The notes below the pieces were generated by a model. That model was given only the letters and a program-made list of their open reading frames with translations, was not told the origin of the DNA and did no database searches. Positions 22,945 to 31,595 of a DNA stretch of 38,070 nt are shown piece by piece (the first letter of the stretch is position 1; each line of letters begins with the position of its first letter). A program made the translations under genes and the position numbers. Source of the DNA: an uncultured Lachnospiraceae bacterium (GTDB taxonomy: Bacteria > Bacillota > Clostridia > Lachnospirales > Lachnospiraceae); assembly GCA_900316855.1 (NCBI GenBank), contig ONEK01000021.1, forward strand, positions 1-38,070. The letters are read 5' to 3'.

Positions 22945-23898
22945 TTATCGTATTACGTCCGGCAGTTCCCGGCATATCTGGTTTCTTACTTTCTCATCGA
23001 GATAATTGGTATTCAGCCTGCTTTTACTGTATGCAAGCCATGTTCCCTGTGTCTTAGCTGCCAAAATATGCGCGAAAAATCGTTCCCAGCTGACATATTC
23101 CCCACTGTCAATATATTCGGATGGATTTTCCAGAATATCCCGAACATTCTGGTCATGCAGAAGTCCCGAATGCAGGATCAGCCACTCGAAAGACTCAGGC
23201 AGATACAAAATAATATCCGCACCACTGTTTATCAGCCGGTCCATGTGTTCCATTTCGCAGCCAAATGCCGCCCCGTCTGCAATAATAAGGACTGTTTTAT
23301 TCTCCGAAGCCGCCTTCACAATTGCAGCGATGTTGGATTTTCCCCCGGCGGACTTACACGGAAGGTCCTGAAAAACCTGCCGGAAGAACTGGTACCCGGA
23401 GTTAGAATCCTCGACAATCACCTCGTCTTCCCTTCTGTCAACGCGGTGAGGATGGTAGATGTGATACAGCTCGTTATAAGTCTTTTTCAGGCCGGCATAT
23501 TGCTGTGACAGACGAACGCCGTAGATCTCATCAACGCTATAAGGCAGATTGTCCAGGCCTTCTCTGGTAATCAGAACATAATAGTTGGATGACCGTGCGA
23601 CAGCCGCGGCAAATTCCTCACTGCGCATGAATCTGCCGCCCTCATCGATGAATACAATACTGTCATGAATGGATGCGAGGTTATCCTCCCATCTTGCGGA
23701 TGTAAGTACGACACATTGCCGGTCGCACCGGACCGTAATCCCACTGCTCTCCGCATCCTCCTGATGCGCCTGAAGCATAGCGATCAGTGTAGTTTTCCCG
23801 GTCGCACTGTCGCCGCGGATAATCGTGATATTACGCCTTACTGTGAAACTATAAGTCAGGAATTTACTCTCAATCCGAATCTGATAACTGCCCTTCAT
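22945..23898 (-). CDS. P-loop ATPase paired with a DUF4869 protein
   Basis: 317 residues. Walker A is GDSATGKTTL (29-38); IVFIDEGGRF fits Walker B. A second half (about 160-317) begins IVEDSNSGYQFFRQVF, contains KTVLIIADGAAFGCEMEHMDRLI, a TOPRIM-like strand with Asp, and ends in a helical segment. The protein resembles a Firmicutes ATPase family often mislabelled as translation factor; no established function is known to me. It follows the DUF4869 gene after about 95 bases and shares its terminator, so they are probably one operon. An ATP-dependent nucleic-acid role is possible, but the sequence does not prove it. Confidence 0.75.
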   Translation of the reverse strand: MKGSYQIRIESKFLTYSFTVRRNITIIRGDSATGKTTLIAMLQAHQEDAESSGITVRCDRQCVVLTSARWEDNLASIHDSIVFIDEGGRFMRSEEFAAAVARSSNYYVLITREGLDNLPYSVDEIYGVRLSQQYAGLKKTYNELYHIYHPHRVDRREDEVIVEDSNSGYQFFRQVFQDLPCKSAGGKSNIAAIVKAASENKTVLIIADGAAFGCEMEHMDRLINSGADIILYLPESFEWLILHSGLLHDQNVRDILENPSEYIDSGEYVSWERFFAHILAAKTQGTWLAYSKSRLNTNYLDEKVRNQICRELPDVIR

Positions 23899-23994
23899 GG
23901 ATCACTCTCTGTTTCTGGAATACGTCTTAAAGGGAACCGTTCCCCGGGAGCACACTGCCCTCCGGCACCACGCCGGTCGAATACCGCTCACAGC

Positions 23995-24435
23995 TCATAC
24001 ATAATCAATAGCCGTATAGGTAAATTCCTTCATATTGGTGACTGTTTCATCAGTATTCAGGATGTGGATCCTGAAAGGCCCATCGCCGAAATCCATGATA
24101 TTGTGAAGTGTAATCGTGAGCTCTTTCTGCTCCGCGATCTTCAGAATCCACTTCGCACAGTTGTCCCCGCAGGCGGATGCATTGAACACCTTGCCGCTGT
24201 TATCATGCGCCATTAGAATCAGCGTTTTGACACCGCCGGATAATTCCCTTGGTGTGATCGGGCCCAGAACCGGGCTGTCTATAACCCGGGCGCTGATCAC
24301 ATCAGAACGGTCCACATCCGCAATCATCTTCCTGGATAATTCATCCATGATCCAGTCCGGCTCATACTGGCTGAGAAAGTACAGCGGCGGATTATAAATT
24401 TCACCGTCTTTATCTCCGAGATAAACATGCAGCAT
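23995..24435 (-). CDS. DUF4869 family protein
   Basis: 146 residues; ATG with GGAGGAG 5 bases upstream. It has the family pattern MLHVYLGDKDGEIYNPPLYF, SPVLGPITPRELSGGVKTL, ACGDNCAKWILKIAE and LHNIMDFG. The function is unknown. The SPVLG-SGGVKTL segment and CGDNCA are the strongly conserved parts. It is the first gene of a two-gene unit with the P-loop ATPase, a pairing that suggests a sensor or substrate protein for the ATPase. About 70 bases separate it from the exporter stop upstream, so read-through from that gene is possible. Confidence 0.8.
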   Translation of the reverse strand: MLHVYLGDKDGEIYNPPLYFLSQYEPDWIMDELSRKMIADVDRSDVISARVIDSPVLGPITPRELSGGVKTLILMAHDNSGKVFNASACGDNCAKWILKIAEQKELTITLHNIMDFGDGPFRIHILNTDETVTNMKEFTYTAIDYV

Positions 24436-24504
24436 GATTTCTCCTCCGTACCTGTGTGTTTTTATAATAACATCCGGTGAGAGGTACGCGTCAGCCGAAA
24501 TCCT

Positions 24505-25416
24505 TCAGGAAATCTTATTTTTCGCTGAGATGAACGAATTGATCACGATTCCTGCCGAGATCAGGAAAATGCCCAGGATGCCGGCAGGATCCGGAACAGG
24601 GTCATGCAGTACCAGAACGCCCAGAAGAAGTGTAAACAGGACTTCACCGCACTGGGTCGCTTCCACGGCGGCGAGTTGTCCGGGGTTATTCCTGACGAGA
24701 TCGGTCGCATGGAAAAAGAGGATGGTTGCGATAACACTGGAAAACAACGCAACCAGGAAGCACTGGAAGATCTGACCCGCGGAAGGCGTTCCGGAAACGA
24801 TCCGTGAAATGACAGCAGTGATGACGAAGAAGGGCAGCGAGCACAGCGTCATTCCCGCAACCCTCTGCAGGGTGGACAGCTCAGCGCCGGTCTTTTCCAT
24901 CATCTTCCGGTTCCCCAGAGGGTAACAGAATGCGGCGATCAGGATCGGGATCAGGGCGAAGGCATTCTGCCTGATTCCGCCGGCATGGATATTCCGTACC
25001 TGAAGCAGAGCCACACCGACAAGAATCAGACACGAGATCAGAAAGTTCTTCCAGGGGATTCTTTTGTGGAACAGCGGTGTCAGCAGGATGCCGCAGACAA
25101 TCGTGATCTGCCAGGTGGCCGCCGTAAACCAGGATTCGCCGAAAAGGGAGCCCAGCGTGAGCGGCAGATAGAAAAATCCGAATCCGACCGTGCTCCAGAC
25201 AAGCCAGTACAGCGGGGAGTCCTTCACCGCGCGGATGACAGGCTCGGCTTCATGCCGCACCAGAAGACACGCAAACAGGATCACGCAGGCAAAAATATAG
25301 CGCAGCGAAGCGCTCCAGCCGAAAAACCCGCCCGAGAGATTCATGCTGCGGTTCAGGATAAAGGTAAAAGCAAAAAAGAAGGATGCCAGGATCCCGGTCA
25401 GCATTGCCCTATTCAT
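24505..25416 (-). CDS. DMT-superfamily exporter (multidrug efflux type)
   Basis: 303 residues from ATG 25416, preceded by GGAG at 8 bases; the open frame runs 54 codons further through the hairpin and promoter and is not the true start. Ten hydrophobic helices in two similar halves (first helix MLTGILASFFFAFTFILNRS) mark a drug/metabolite exporter in the inner membrane, closest to the EmrE-like multidrug efflux group. The substrate is unknown. The leader with a perfect 15-bp hairpin points to regulated expression. A scrambled copy of its 3' end lies at 19916-19993. Confidence 0.85.
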   Translation of the reverse strand: MNRAMLTGILASFFFAFTFILNRSMNLSGGFFGWSASLRYIFACVILFACLLVRHEAEPVIRAVKDSPLYWLVWSTVGFGFFYLPLTLGSLFGESWFTAATWQITIVCGILLTPLFHKRIPWKNFLISCLILVGVALLQVRNIHAGGIRQNAFALIPILIAAFCYPLGNRKMMEKTGAELSTLQRVAGMTLCSLPFFVITAVISRIVSGTPSAGQIFQCFLVALFSSVIATILFFHATDLVRNNPGQLAAVEATQCGEVLFTLLLGVLVLHDPVPDPAGILGIFLISAGIVINSFISAKNKIS

Positions 25417-25430
25417 GTGAAATACTCCAA

Positions 25431-25464
25431 AAGAGGTCATACACCAGCCGGTGTATGACCTCTT
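25431..25464 (-). promoter_or_regulatory. Perfect 15-bp hairpin in the exporter leader
   Basis: AAGAGGTCATACACC (25431-25445) and GGTGTATGACCTCTT (25450-25464) are perfectly complementary with a 4-base loop. On the transcript it lies between the promoter and the ribosome binding site, with TTTTGGAG directly after. It could be an attenuator, a translation switch, or a dyad operator for a repressor. Confidence 0.8.
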
Positions 25465-25479
25465 TGTCATCATTTCTGA

Positions 25480-25508
25480 AACATAGCACAGTTTCTGCGG
25501 ATTGTTAA
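25480..25508 (-). promoter_or_regulatory. Promoter of the DMT exporter
   Basis: TTAACA (25508-25503), a 17-base spacer and TATGTT (25485-25480) on the minus strand match 5/6 and 4/6 of the sigma-A consensus. The transcript would begin near 25473, about 9 bases before the hairpin. Confidence 0.6.
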
Positions 25509-25783
25509 GCCTTACCGGCGACAGCCGGACTTTTTGCTGCGGAAAGCCTATGCCGTTCTGAAGCCGTTCGTGGCTCATTGTCCGGCCCTGATCCTGGCCG
25601 CTTCAGCGGGAATTCTCTTCGTATGCGGAGAGGACTGCTACGCCGACTACAGCTACTGCGACGGGGAATCGTACTGCTGGTGAGGGGAAAGTCAGGTCCG
25701 CCTTTACCGTCAGGCTTTCCGATATGGACTGCGCCGCTGTCCGGATACCATAGGGGGCCGGGAAACATCGCAAATTATGATGC
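25509..25783. other. Gap between pelG and the exporter promoter; weak Cys-rich ORF
   Basis: Holds no well-supported gene. A plus-strand frame from GTG 25570 to TGA 25683 would give 37 residues: a hydrophobic start (HCPALILAASAGILFV), then CGEDCYADYSYCDGESYCW with four Cys. It has no ribosome binding site, so it is noted as a possibility only. No clear terminator for pelG is seen. Confidence 0.25.
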
Positions 25784-27172
25784 TCAAATGAACGGCTTCA
25801 GGCTCCGCACCTCATAGTTGAGGTCCCGGGTGTATTTCCGGAGCCGGATGTAGCTGACAACCAGAAAGAGAAAGCACCCTGACATGAAGCCCGCGCCGTA
25901 ATAGGATACCCAGTGGTACCGCACGCTGATCCAGGTAAGGAGCGTGCTGGAAAACGCAAAGACGGCGGAATCAATAAGCACGCTGTTGTAATCCGTGAAA
26001 TACATGGAATACAGGGTCATCATGTTGCCGGTTGCGTAGATTCCATAGCTGATGGACAGAAGGATGTAATAGTTCTTCATCTGCATGGTAAAGCCAGGCT
26101 GCATGCGCTCAAACAGGGTGAGGCCGATCGAGATCATGCCGAAGGTAAACAGGAGCTGTATGATGGCGCAGTGAAGGACATCGTTCCAGAGGGTAATGAG
26201 CATCTCCTCCCGCGCCTCTCTTACTTCATCAATGGTTTCGCCAAAGTTGAGACTGCTGTAGTATCTTGCGTATTTCCCGTAAAAGTTGGTCTCGGCACTG
26301 GTTACGAAGTATATGGTTGTCACCAGCGTCGCGAGATAGGCGTAAAGGGAAGGTATGTCATACTGCGGCGCAGAATAATAGAAGCCGCGGATCCTCATCC
26401 CGATATCCGAGTTCCACATGAAAAACATATGCGAGAACAGGGCGATATTGTTCAGGGTGCCGATCAGGGGAAGCCTCCAGTATCTGCGGATCCAGGGGAG
26501 GAATTCATAGTACCCGCCCTTCCCCCGCGGGAAGTAATCCGCCAGAAGCAGGAGCCCTGTAAGGAGCTGGATCCCGTATCCAATCAGGACGGCCAGAAGG
26601 AAGCAGTAGATGGACGGGCCGCACAGCGCTACCAGAACCACGGCACCCAGAAACGCCCCCGCAATGGACAATACATAGGACAAGAGGATGCCGCGATAGT
26701 TCCTGACGGCGGTCAGATAGTTCGTCACGATAAAGATGCTGGTCATCTCGGCAAGGATCGGGAGATTGATCAGAATGAGCGTCATCGGCAGATGGGAAAG
26801 ACTCAGGAAAATAAAGTAGCAAAGGCAGGCTGCGGGCAGCACGATGCTGAGGCATCCATAGAGTGAGGGCAGGACCTTCTCATCCTTCTCAAGGTACAGC
26901 TGATCCGCGACGTAGCGTGTCAGCGGCAGAGAAATCATCCCGGATGCAAACAGGGATGCGATGATTACGTATGTAATGGAGACAACCAGGAGCCTGCGGT
27001 CGAAGATCCGGAGCCCCGCAGCCCTTGCCAGGGCGGACAGCACCAGGATGAAGGCCATGCCGAGCAGCAGGGGGCCTGCAATGACGGCAATACTGTACCC
27101 GAGGCCCCTGACCCTTCCGGACAGGCCCTTCTCCTTAAACATCTTATTCAGTTCAAAGCCGATGCCCGCCAT
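25784..27172 (-). CDS. pelG: PelG, membrane transporter of Pel exopolysaccharide
   Basis: 462 residues, overlapping the end of pelF by 20 bases; AGAGG lies 6 bases before the ATG. It starts MAGIGFELNKMFKEKGLSG, the conserved PelG head, and has about twelve hydrophobic helices typical of its MATE/Wzx-like flippase fold. It moves the growing GalNAc-rich polymer made by PelF across the membrane in complex with PelD and PelE. It is the last gene of the operon and full length. Confidence 0.92.
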   Translation of the reverse strand: MAGIGFELNKMFKEKGLSGRVRGLGYSIAVIAGPLLLGMAFILVLSALARAAGLRIFDRRLLVVSITYVIIASLFASGMISLPLTRYVADQLYLEKDEKVLPSLYGCLSIVLPAACLCYFIFLSLSHLPMTLILINLPILAEMTSIFIVTNYLTAVRNYRGILLSYVLSIAGAFLGAVVLVALCGPSIYCFLLAVLIGYGIQLLTGLLLLADYFPRGKGGYYEFLPWIRRYWRLPLIGTLNNIALFSHMFFMWNSDIGMRIRGFYYSAPQYDIPSLYAYLATLVTTIYFVTSAETNFYGKYARYYSSLNFGETIDEVREAREEMLITLWNDVLHCAIIQLLFTFGMISIGLTLFERMQPGFTMQMKNYYILLSISYGIYATGNMMTLYSMYFTDYNSVLIDSAVFAFSSTLLTWISVRYHWVSYYGAGFMSGCFLFLVVSYIRLRKYTRDLNYEVRSLKPFI

Positions 27173-28577
27173 GATTAACCTCTTGGTACATCCTTTTATA
27201 GTTTTCGATCATCTGGGAACGCTGATACAGGGCTTCCACCCGTCTGCGGCCGTTCTCCCCGAATTCCGCGATCTGATCCGGCCGGGCAGCCAGGTGCAGG
27301 ATCTGCGCCGCAATATCCGCGGGGTCCATCGGGCGCGCGATATAGCCCGCCTGTCCGAAGTTATCTCCGGGAGCGCCGTAAATCAGCTCCCTGCAGCAGC
27401 CGACATCCGTTGTTACACCGGGGCGGCCCGCGGCCATGGCTTCCAGGATGCACAGCGGCTGCCCTTCCGAGAGGCTTGTCAGGATGACAAAGTCGAGCTT
27501 TCCGTAGTAACCGACCATGTCACTGATTCTGCCGGGCATGAGAATCACATCATTCATGCCAAGGTCCTTTACCAGTTCCCGGCATTCCTTCGCATAATCC
27601 GCATCCTCGTCCGGTCCCAGGATATGGAGCCGGACATCCTGCCTTTCCTGCCACACACGGTAGAAGGCATAGATCATCGTCTTGATATCCTTGATTTTTG
27701 AAAAGCGGACTGCTGCGCCGATGTCGATGATGCCGTCCGGCTTTTTCGGGACTGCCCGGCTGAATTTCTGATAGTCTACACCGTTGGCAATCACCCTGCA
27801 GAGTCCCGCGGGCGCGCCCAGCTCGATCTGGGTTTTCATTGCCCCGTGGAAGAGGGCCGTGACGCAGGAGGCCCTTTTATAGATTGCGGTCGAGAGCATG
27901 TAATAGAACCGGATCCACTGCTCCTTGAAGTCGGGCGTCGTCCAGTCCGTCCGGATCAGCTCCTCTTCCCGTTCCCTGGAATAAATTCCGTGCTCGGTCA
28001 GGCAGATCGGCTTGTGCTTCACATGACCCGCAACGACAGTCAAAAGGCCCGCGTAGCCGGTGCAGACCGCATGATAGAGGTCCGCGTCCGGGACATGTGC
28101 TCCGATCAGATACAGCACGGGAAGGATCATGGAGCGTTCCATGTAAAAGGTATCCGTAAAGGGCGCGCGCGGAAACACATGCCCGATGAGCTGTGAGAAC
28201 ATGTCCATGAATTCCCGGCTCATAAGGAACGCGGGCGGCGTGAATTTCTGCCGGCGGAACGCGTCGATCACGACCTCCCAGTCGGGGTCCCCGCATTCGA
28301 GCATCTTCATGATTTCCGTCTTCTCTTCGTCTGAAAAGTGAAACCTGTACCGGCGCCTGGGAACCAGGTGGAGCGGGATATCGAAAAACATCTCCTCGAC
28401 GCCTACCACGTTGTCCGGCAGCTTGTAGGCAAACTTCTGTCTCCTGTCGCTTGTCGGAAAGATGGTAAACAGCACAAATTCATCGTCCGGCATGGAACGG
28501 ATCAGCTGATCCGCCCATGAGGACACACCGCCGTAGCTATATGGATAACTTCCCTCCAGTACGAGACAGATTCTCAC
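27153..28577 (-). CDS. pelF: PelF, cytoplasmic glycosyltransferase (GT4) of Pel
   Basis: 474 residues, starting with GTG at 28577; the nearest AGGGG is 15 bases upstream, which is far. The N-terminus RICLVLEGSYPYSYGGVSSW (2-21) is the PelF signature, and SLSEGQPLCILEAMAAGRPG carries the E-x7-E nucleotide-sugar site of GT4 enzymes. It polymerises UDP-activated sugars into Pel. It is separated from the deacetylase gene by 138 bases holding four stem-loops, the only sizeable break in the operon, so its expression may be tuned apart from pelD, pelE and pelA. Confidence 0.93.
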   Translation of the reverse strand: MRICLVLEGSYPYSYGGVSSWADQLIRSMPDDEFVLFTIFPTSDRRQKFAYKLPDNVVGVEEMFFDIPLHLVPRRRYRFHFSDEEKTEIMKMLECGDPDWEVVIDAFRRQKFTPPAFLMSREFMDMFSQLIGHVFPRAPFTDTFYMERSMILPVLYLIGAHVPDADLYHAVCTGYAGLLTVVAGHVKHKPICLTEHGIYSREREEELIRTDWTTPDFKEQWIRFYYMLSTAIYKRASCVTALFHGAMKTQIELGAPAGLCRVIANGVDYQKFSRAVPKKPDGIIDIGAAVRFSKIKDIKTMIYAFYRVWQERQDVRLHILGPDEDADYAKECRELVKDLGMNDVILMPGRISDMVGYYGKLDFVILTSLSEGQPLCILEAMAAGRPGVTTDVGCCRELIYGAPGDNFGQAGYIARPMDPADIAAQILHLAARPDQIAEFGENGRRRVEALYQRSQMIENYKRMYQEVNHGGHRL

Positions 28578-28600
28578 GATATTTTGTGTTTACCCCTTTG

Positions 28601-28721
28601 TGCCTGCCTCAGCAGGCATCCATCGTGTGAAATCCGCGAAGGCGGTTTCACGCGTATGATCACAGGTCGGATGCCGCAGGCACCGACCGGGTTTCGAATG
28701 ATCCGCATCGGCGGATCATTC
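28601..28721 (-). repeat. Four consecutive stem-loops between pelA(DA) and pelF
   Basis: In transcript order: GAATGATCCGC/GCGGATCATTC (28696-28721, perfect 11 bp, including the deacetylase stop codon); GGTCGG-TGCC with its complement (28665-28688, 10 bp, one bulge); CGTGTGAAA-CCGC with its complement (28624-28654, 13 bp, one bulge, one G-T); TGCCTGC/GCAGGCA (28601-28618, perfect 7 bp). None is followed by a T-run, so these are not simple terminators. Confidence 0.9.
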
Positions 28722-30671
28722 AAACTTGACTTCAACAGCTGCGTCATCACATTCCAGAAGGTAGAGCGTGCCATTCAGGGGTGTGATCTTCCCGCCGCTG
28801 ACGGAGGCGGGAATCCTGCCGTTGTTCAGGCGGATCATCAGATATTCATGATCCGTGTGATTGGCAAGATGGATCGTCATCCCGTCCCGGGTCTGCTCCG
28901 CTTCCGGACGGATCCAGTAGCAGCGCTCGACGGCGCCCGCAAGGCCGGAAGCTGTCAGGTGACGCAGATCCGGCGCACTGTTTTCGATGTAGCTCATGCA
29001 GTCATCAAGGTCCTTTTCCATTTCCGGCCACTCCAGACCATGGCTCCTTGCAGGATCCATGACATCATCCGGATGGATGAAATGGGTATTGACATAATGG
29101 AAATTGAGCTCGCTGCAGGCAGCGAACAGGTTCCTGCCGTCCTGCACTTCACCGGATAGAATCCGGGGCGCCTCGATGATGCCATCGTCCGCAACGCCGA
29201 ATTCCTGCGTGTACTGGTCCGCACCTTCGAGATAGGTAGAGGAAATGGTACGAATCACGGGGAAGCTTTCCGCGATCATCTCCCTGCCTTCCTGCGAGAG
29301 AATGTTGGACGGAGGGACATACACGGACAGCCGGATCCCGGGGTAGAGCATCCGGGTAAAGCCGATCACTTCAGAGAGGGAGCTCTGCATCTGCGTGTGT
29401 CCCTTCCAGGTACTGTATCCGTTTTCCTTATAGACGAAGTCAGGGCCGCAAAGAGGCTGGTGATTATACCCGTGAATACCGATTTCGCCCCGGTCATTGA
29501 GCAGGAGCCTTCCGTAGTAGTCATAGCCCGCCGTCTCGGTGCTGCGCTCAATGGTGCCCTCTGAAGCAGGGTCATAGGTTTCGATCAGCATCCCCGTGTA
29601 GAGGAGGCCGTGCTTCTGGCCGAGGGCGTGGATCTGTGGCCACCAGGTATTGGCCAGGAAATCCTGGTATTTGATCTGGACGCCGGAGAGCTCTTCCACG
29701 GTGGAGCTGCGGGCTACCGGGGAAGGAAAATCATCCAGGAAATAGGTGGATGCGTTGATGACAGGGTACACACAGCCATCCCCCAGAAGCGTGTAGGCAG
29801 AGGAAAAAACGCCGCGGGTTACCTTGGCGCAGTCAGGATAATTGCAGACAACAACGGTGCCGTATCCCTCGCTTTTGCGCCAGATTACGGGGACCTGACT
29901 CAGGGGATCGGTGGCATAAACCTTGCAGTCCGGCGTAAGCTCCGCCCCCAGCATTGCCTTGTAGGAGGACCACACCGGAAAGCCGTCCGTTCCGGGATGA
30001 TCAATTCCGTATACAGAGGCATCATCCGGGATATTCTCAGTCCCGCCGATCATGAAATCCGGATCCGGGAGGAATGTCTTCAGCCGGAGCGGCTCACTTT
30101 GCGCGGAACGGATCCCGAGAAGGGAGGTCCACCCGTCGGCGGCCTTTTTGAGGACGGGCGGGCGCCACAAGAGTAGATTGCCGCCGCCCCTGACATAGGC
30201 TTCCAGGGCAGGCAGGGCGTCATTGAGATGCGAAATCTGCTGCAGGTCGAGGATTACATTGTGATACTCAGAAAGGGAGGCAAAATCCGTCTCGGAAAGT
30301 TCCCTGACGGTATAACCCGCCTTCATATCCTGCAGAATCCTGCGGAACTGGACAAGGCTTGAGACAGAGTCCGCCTGAGCCTCGTCATAGATCAGAAGCG
30401 CGTCCTTCCCGTTCTCCCCAAAGGGGGTGCGGTCCAGCTTTTCAACGGTGTTTTCAGACAGGTAGGAGCCGCTGTAATCCGTCTTTGTGTAATTCATGCC
30501 TTTTACAAAATACATCGTTCCTGTCATCAGGATAAAATAGATGACTATGATGTAAATCAGGCGGTTTTGTGGCAGCTTAACATGCATTGTTTCCGGACTT
30601 TTCTTTCGTGTTCTCGTCTTTGCTCCGCTCTCCCGGGCGGTCTCATGATCCCCAGATTGCGATGATGTCAT
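28716..30671 (-). CDS. pelA: PelA deacetylase-type protein (Gram-positive PelA-DA, DUF2194)
   Basis: 651 residues from ATG 30671; a TTG at 30674 is the alternative. It overlaps pelE by 29 bases. One transmembrane helix (about 38-57) anchors it, with the rest outside. Residues 85-300 form an alpha/beta domain, followed by a polysaccharide-deacetylase domain with YFLDDFPSP (311-319, metal Asp pair) and GIHGYNHQP (399-407, H401 and H405). In pel operons it removes acetyl groups from the polymer, giving the cationic Pel needed for biofilm. The hydrolase domain of Gram-negative PelA is absent, as usual for the Gram-positive form. The catalytic residues appear complete. Confidence 0.88.
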   Translation of the reverse strand: MTSSQSGDHETARESGAKTRTRKKSPETMHVKLPQNRLIYIIVIYFILMTGTMYFVKGMNYTKTDYSGSYLSENTVEKLDRTPFGENGKDALLIYDEAQADSVSSLVQFRRILQDMKAGYTVRELSETDFASLSEYHNVILDLQQISHLNDALPALEAYVRGGGNLLLWRPPVLKKAADGWTSLLGIRSAQSEPLRLKTFLPDPDFMIGGTENIPDDASVYGIDHPGTDGFPVWSSYKAMLGAELTPDCKVYATDPLSQVPVIWRKSEGYGTVVVCNYPDCAKVTRGVFSSAYTLLGDGCVYPVINASTYFLDDFPSPVARSSTVEELSGVQIKYQDFLANTWWPQIHALGQKHGLLYTGMLIETYDPASEGTIERSTETAGYDYYGRLLLNDRGEIGIHGYNHQPLCGPDFVYKENGYSTWKGHTQMQSSLSEVIGFTRMLYPGIRLSVYVPPSNILSQEGREMIAESFPVIRTISSTYLEGADQYTQEFGVADDGIIEAPRILSGEVQDGRNLFAACSELNFHYVNTHFIHPDDVMDPARSHGLEWPEMEKDLDDCMSYIENSAPDLRHLTASGLAGAVERCYWIRPEAEQTRDGMTIHLANHTDHEYLMIRLNNGRIPASVSGGKITPLNGTLYLLECDDAAVEVKFE

Positions 30672-31560
30672 CAATCCGCCTGCTGACCAGCAGGGGATCG
30701 CTTCGATACTCCCTGATCATCCGGTCCATGGCGCGCTTATCCCTGTGGGTGTAGTGGTAGCGGAATCTCTGGATCCAGGCATCCGGATCATTGGGCCATT
30801 CAAAATCCATCTGGTCCAGGACCTCCAGCGCTGTCTTGTCGTCGTGCAGGTCCTGGCTTGCCTCTGCCAGAAGGATCATGTGCTCCGGTGATAAATGGAT
30901 GCTGATCCGCTCCTTCAGAAGCGCGGCGAGGCGCTTTTCCCTGACTTCGCGGATGGTTTCACTCCGATCCGCCTTTGTCAGGTACTTTTTCAGGGTTTCA
31001 ATGTACTGGTCCAGCACTGTCAGATACTCAGCCGTGCTGCCTGTCTTCTGACTTCTGGCCTTTGCCTGGCCAAGGCGTTTCTCGAAACCGGAAAACAGCT
31101 TCTCGTTCCGGTTGTCCTCCTGGGCAAGTGCGGTTGTCGCGAAGTGAACAATCTCCGGATCGGAGCTGCGGCTCGCCTCGCGAAGTAGCGAAAGATTCCC
31201 TCCGGCATTGTGGAGAACGGCGTTCCTGAGGATCACCTGGCGCTCACGGCCCTTGTGGATGATCAGCGCGTCCTCTACGGGGACGGAGGTATCGCGCGTA
31301 TCCTGCTGGAAAAATCCGGAATCATGAAAAGGCTGCGAATCCCTGCCGCGGTCAATCCTGTCGAAATCCCTGGCGTCCAGCCCGCGCACCGTATGGATGT
31401 GCAGACATAAAACGATCAGTTCCCCGATGCCCGGGATCAGGATCACAAGCGGCAGGATCGCCTTCGGTGTTTTCAGGACACCGGCAAGGCATAAGGCCGA
31501 GATAATCCCGGCAATGATGAAATGTAGGATCAGGAAGCTTCCTGCGTATCCGATTGCCAT
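30643..31560 (-). CDS. pelE: PelE, membrane TPR-type component of Pel synthase
   Basis: 305 residues, ATG with AAAGGG 6 bases upstream. Two N-terminal transmembrane helices (about 8-28 and 33-54) are followed by a long cytoplasmic helical region of TPR type (RDTSVPVEDALIIHKG onward, with repeating helix pairs such as ILLAEASQDLHDDKTALEVL). PelE connects PelD and PelG in the synthase complex. It starts 35 bases after the last stop of the pelD region and appears intact, so the operon downstream of pelD is preserved. Confidence 0.85.
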   Translation of the reverse strand: MAIGYAGSFLILHFIIAGIISALCLAGVLKTPKAILPLVILIPGIGELIVLCLHIHTVRGLDARDFDRIDRGRDSQPFHDSGFFQQDTRDTSVPVEDALIIHKGRERQVILRNAVLHNAGGNLSLLREASRSSDPEIVHFATTALAQEDNRNEKLFSGFEKRLGQAKARSQKTGSTAEYLTVLDQYIETLKKYLTKADRSETIREVREKRLAALLKERISIHLSPEHMILLAEASQDLHDDKTALEVLDQMDFEWPNDPDAWIQRFRYHYTHRDKRAMDRMIREYRSDPLLVSRRIDDIIAIWGS

Positions 31561-31595
31561 AGCGTACCCTTTAACAACGGAGCCTTCCGTTTGCC

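Noticed and set aside
22484..22975. A 163-codon minus-strand frame
   Set aside because: It reads through the terminator at 22886-22915, the VirB4-like stump in the wrong frame and part of the palindrome cluster.
26505..26855. A 116-codon minus-strand frame inside pelG
   Set aside because: It is a frame-shifted reading of the intact pelG gene without a ribosome binding site.
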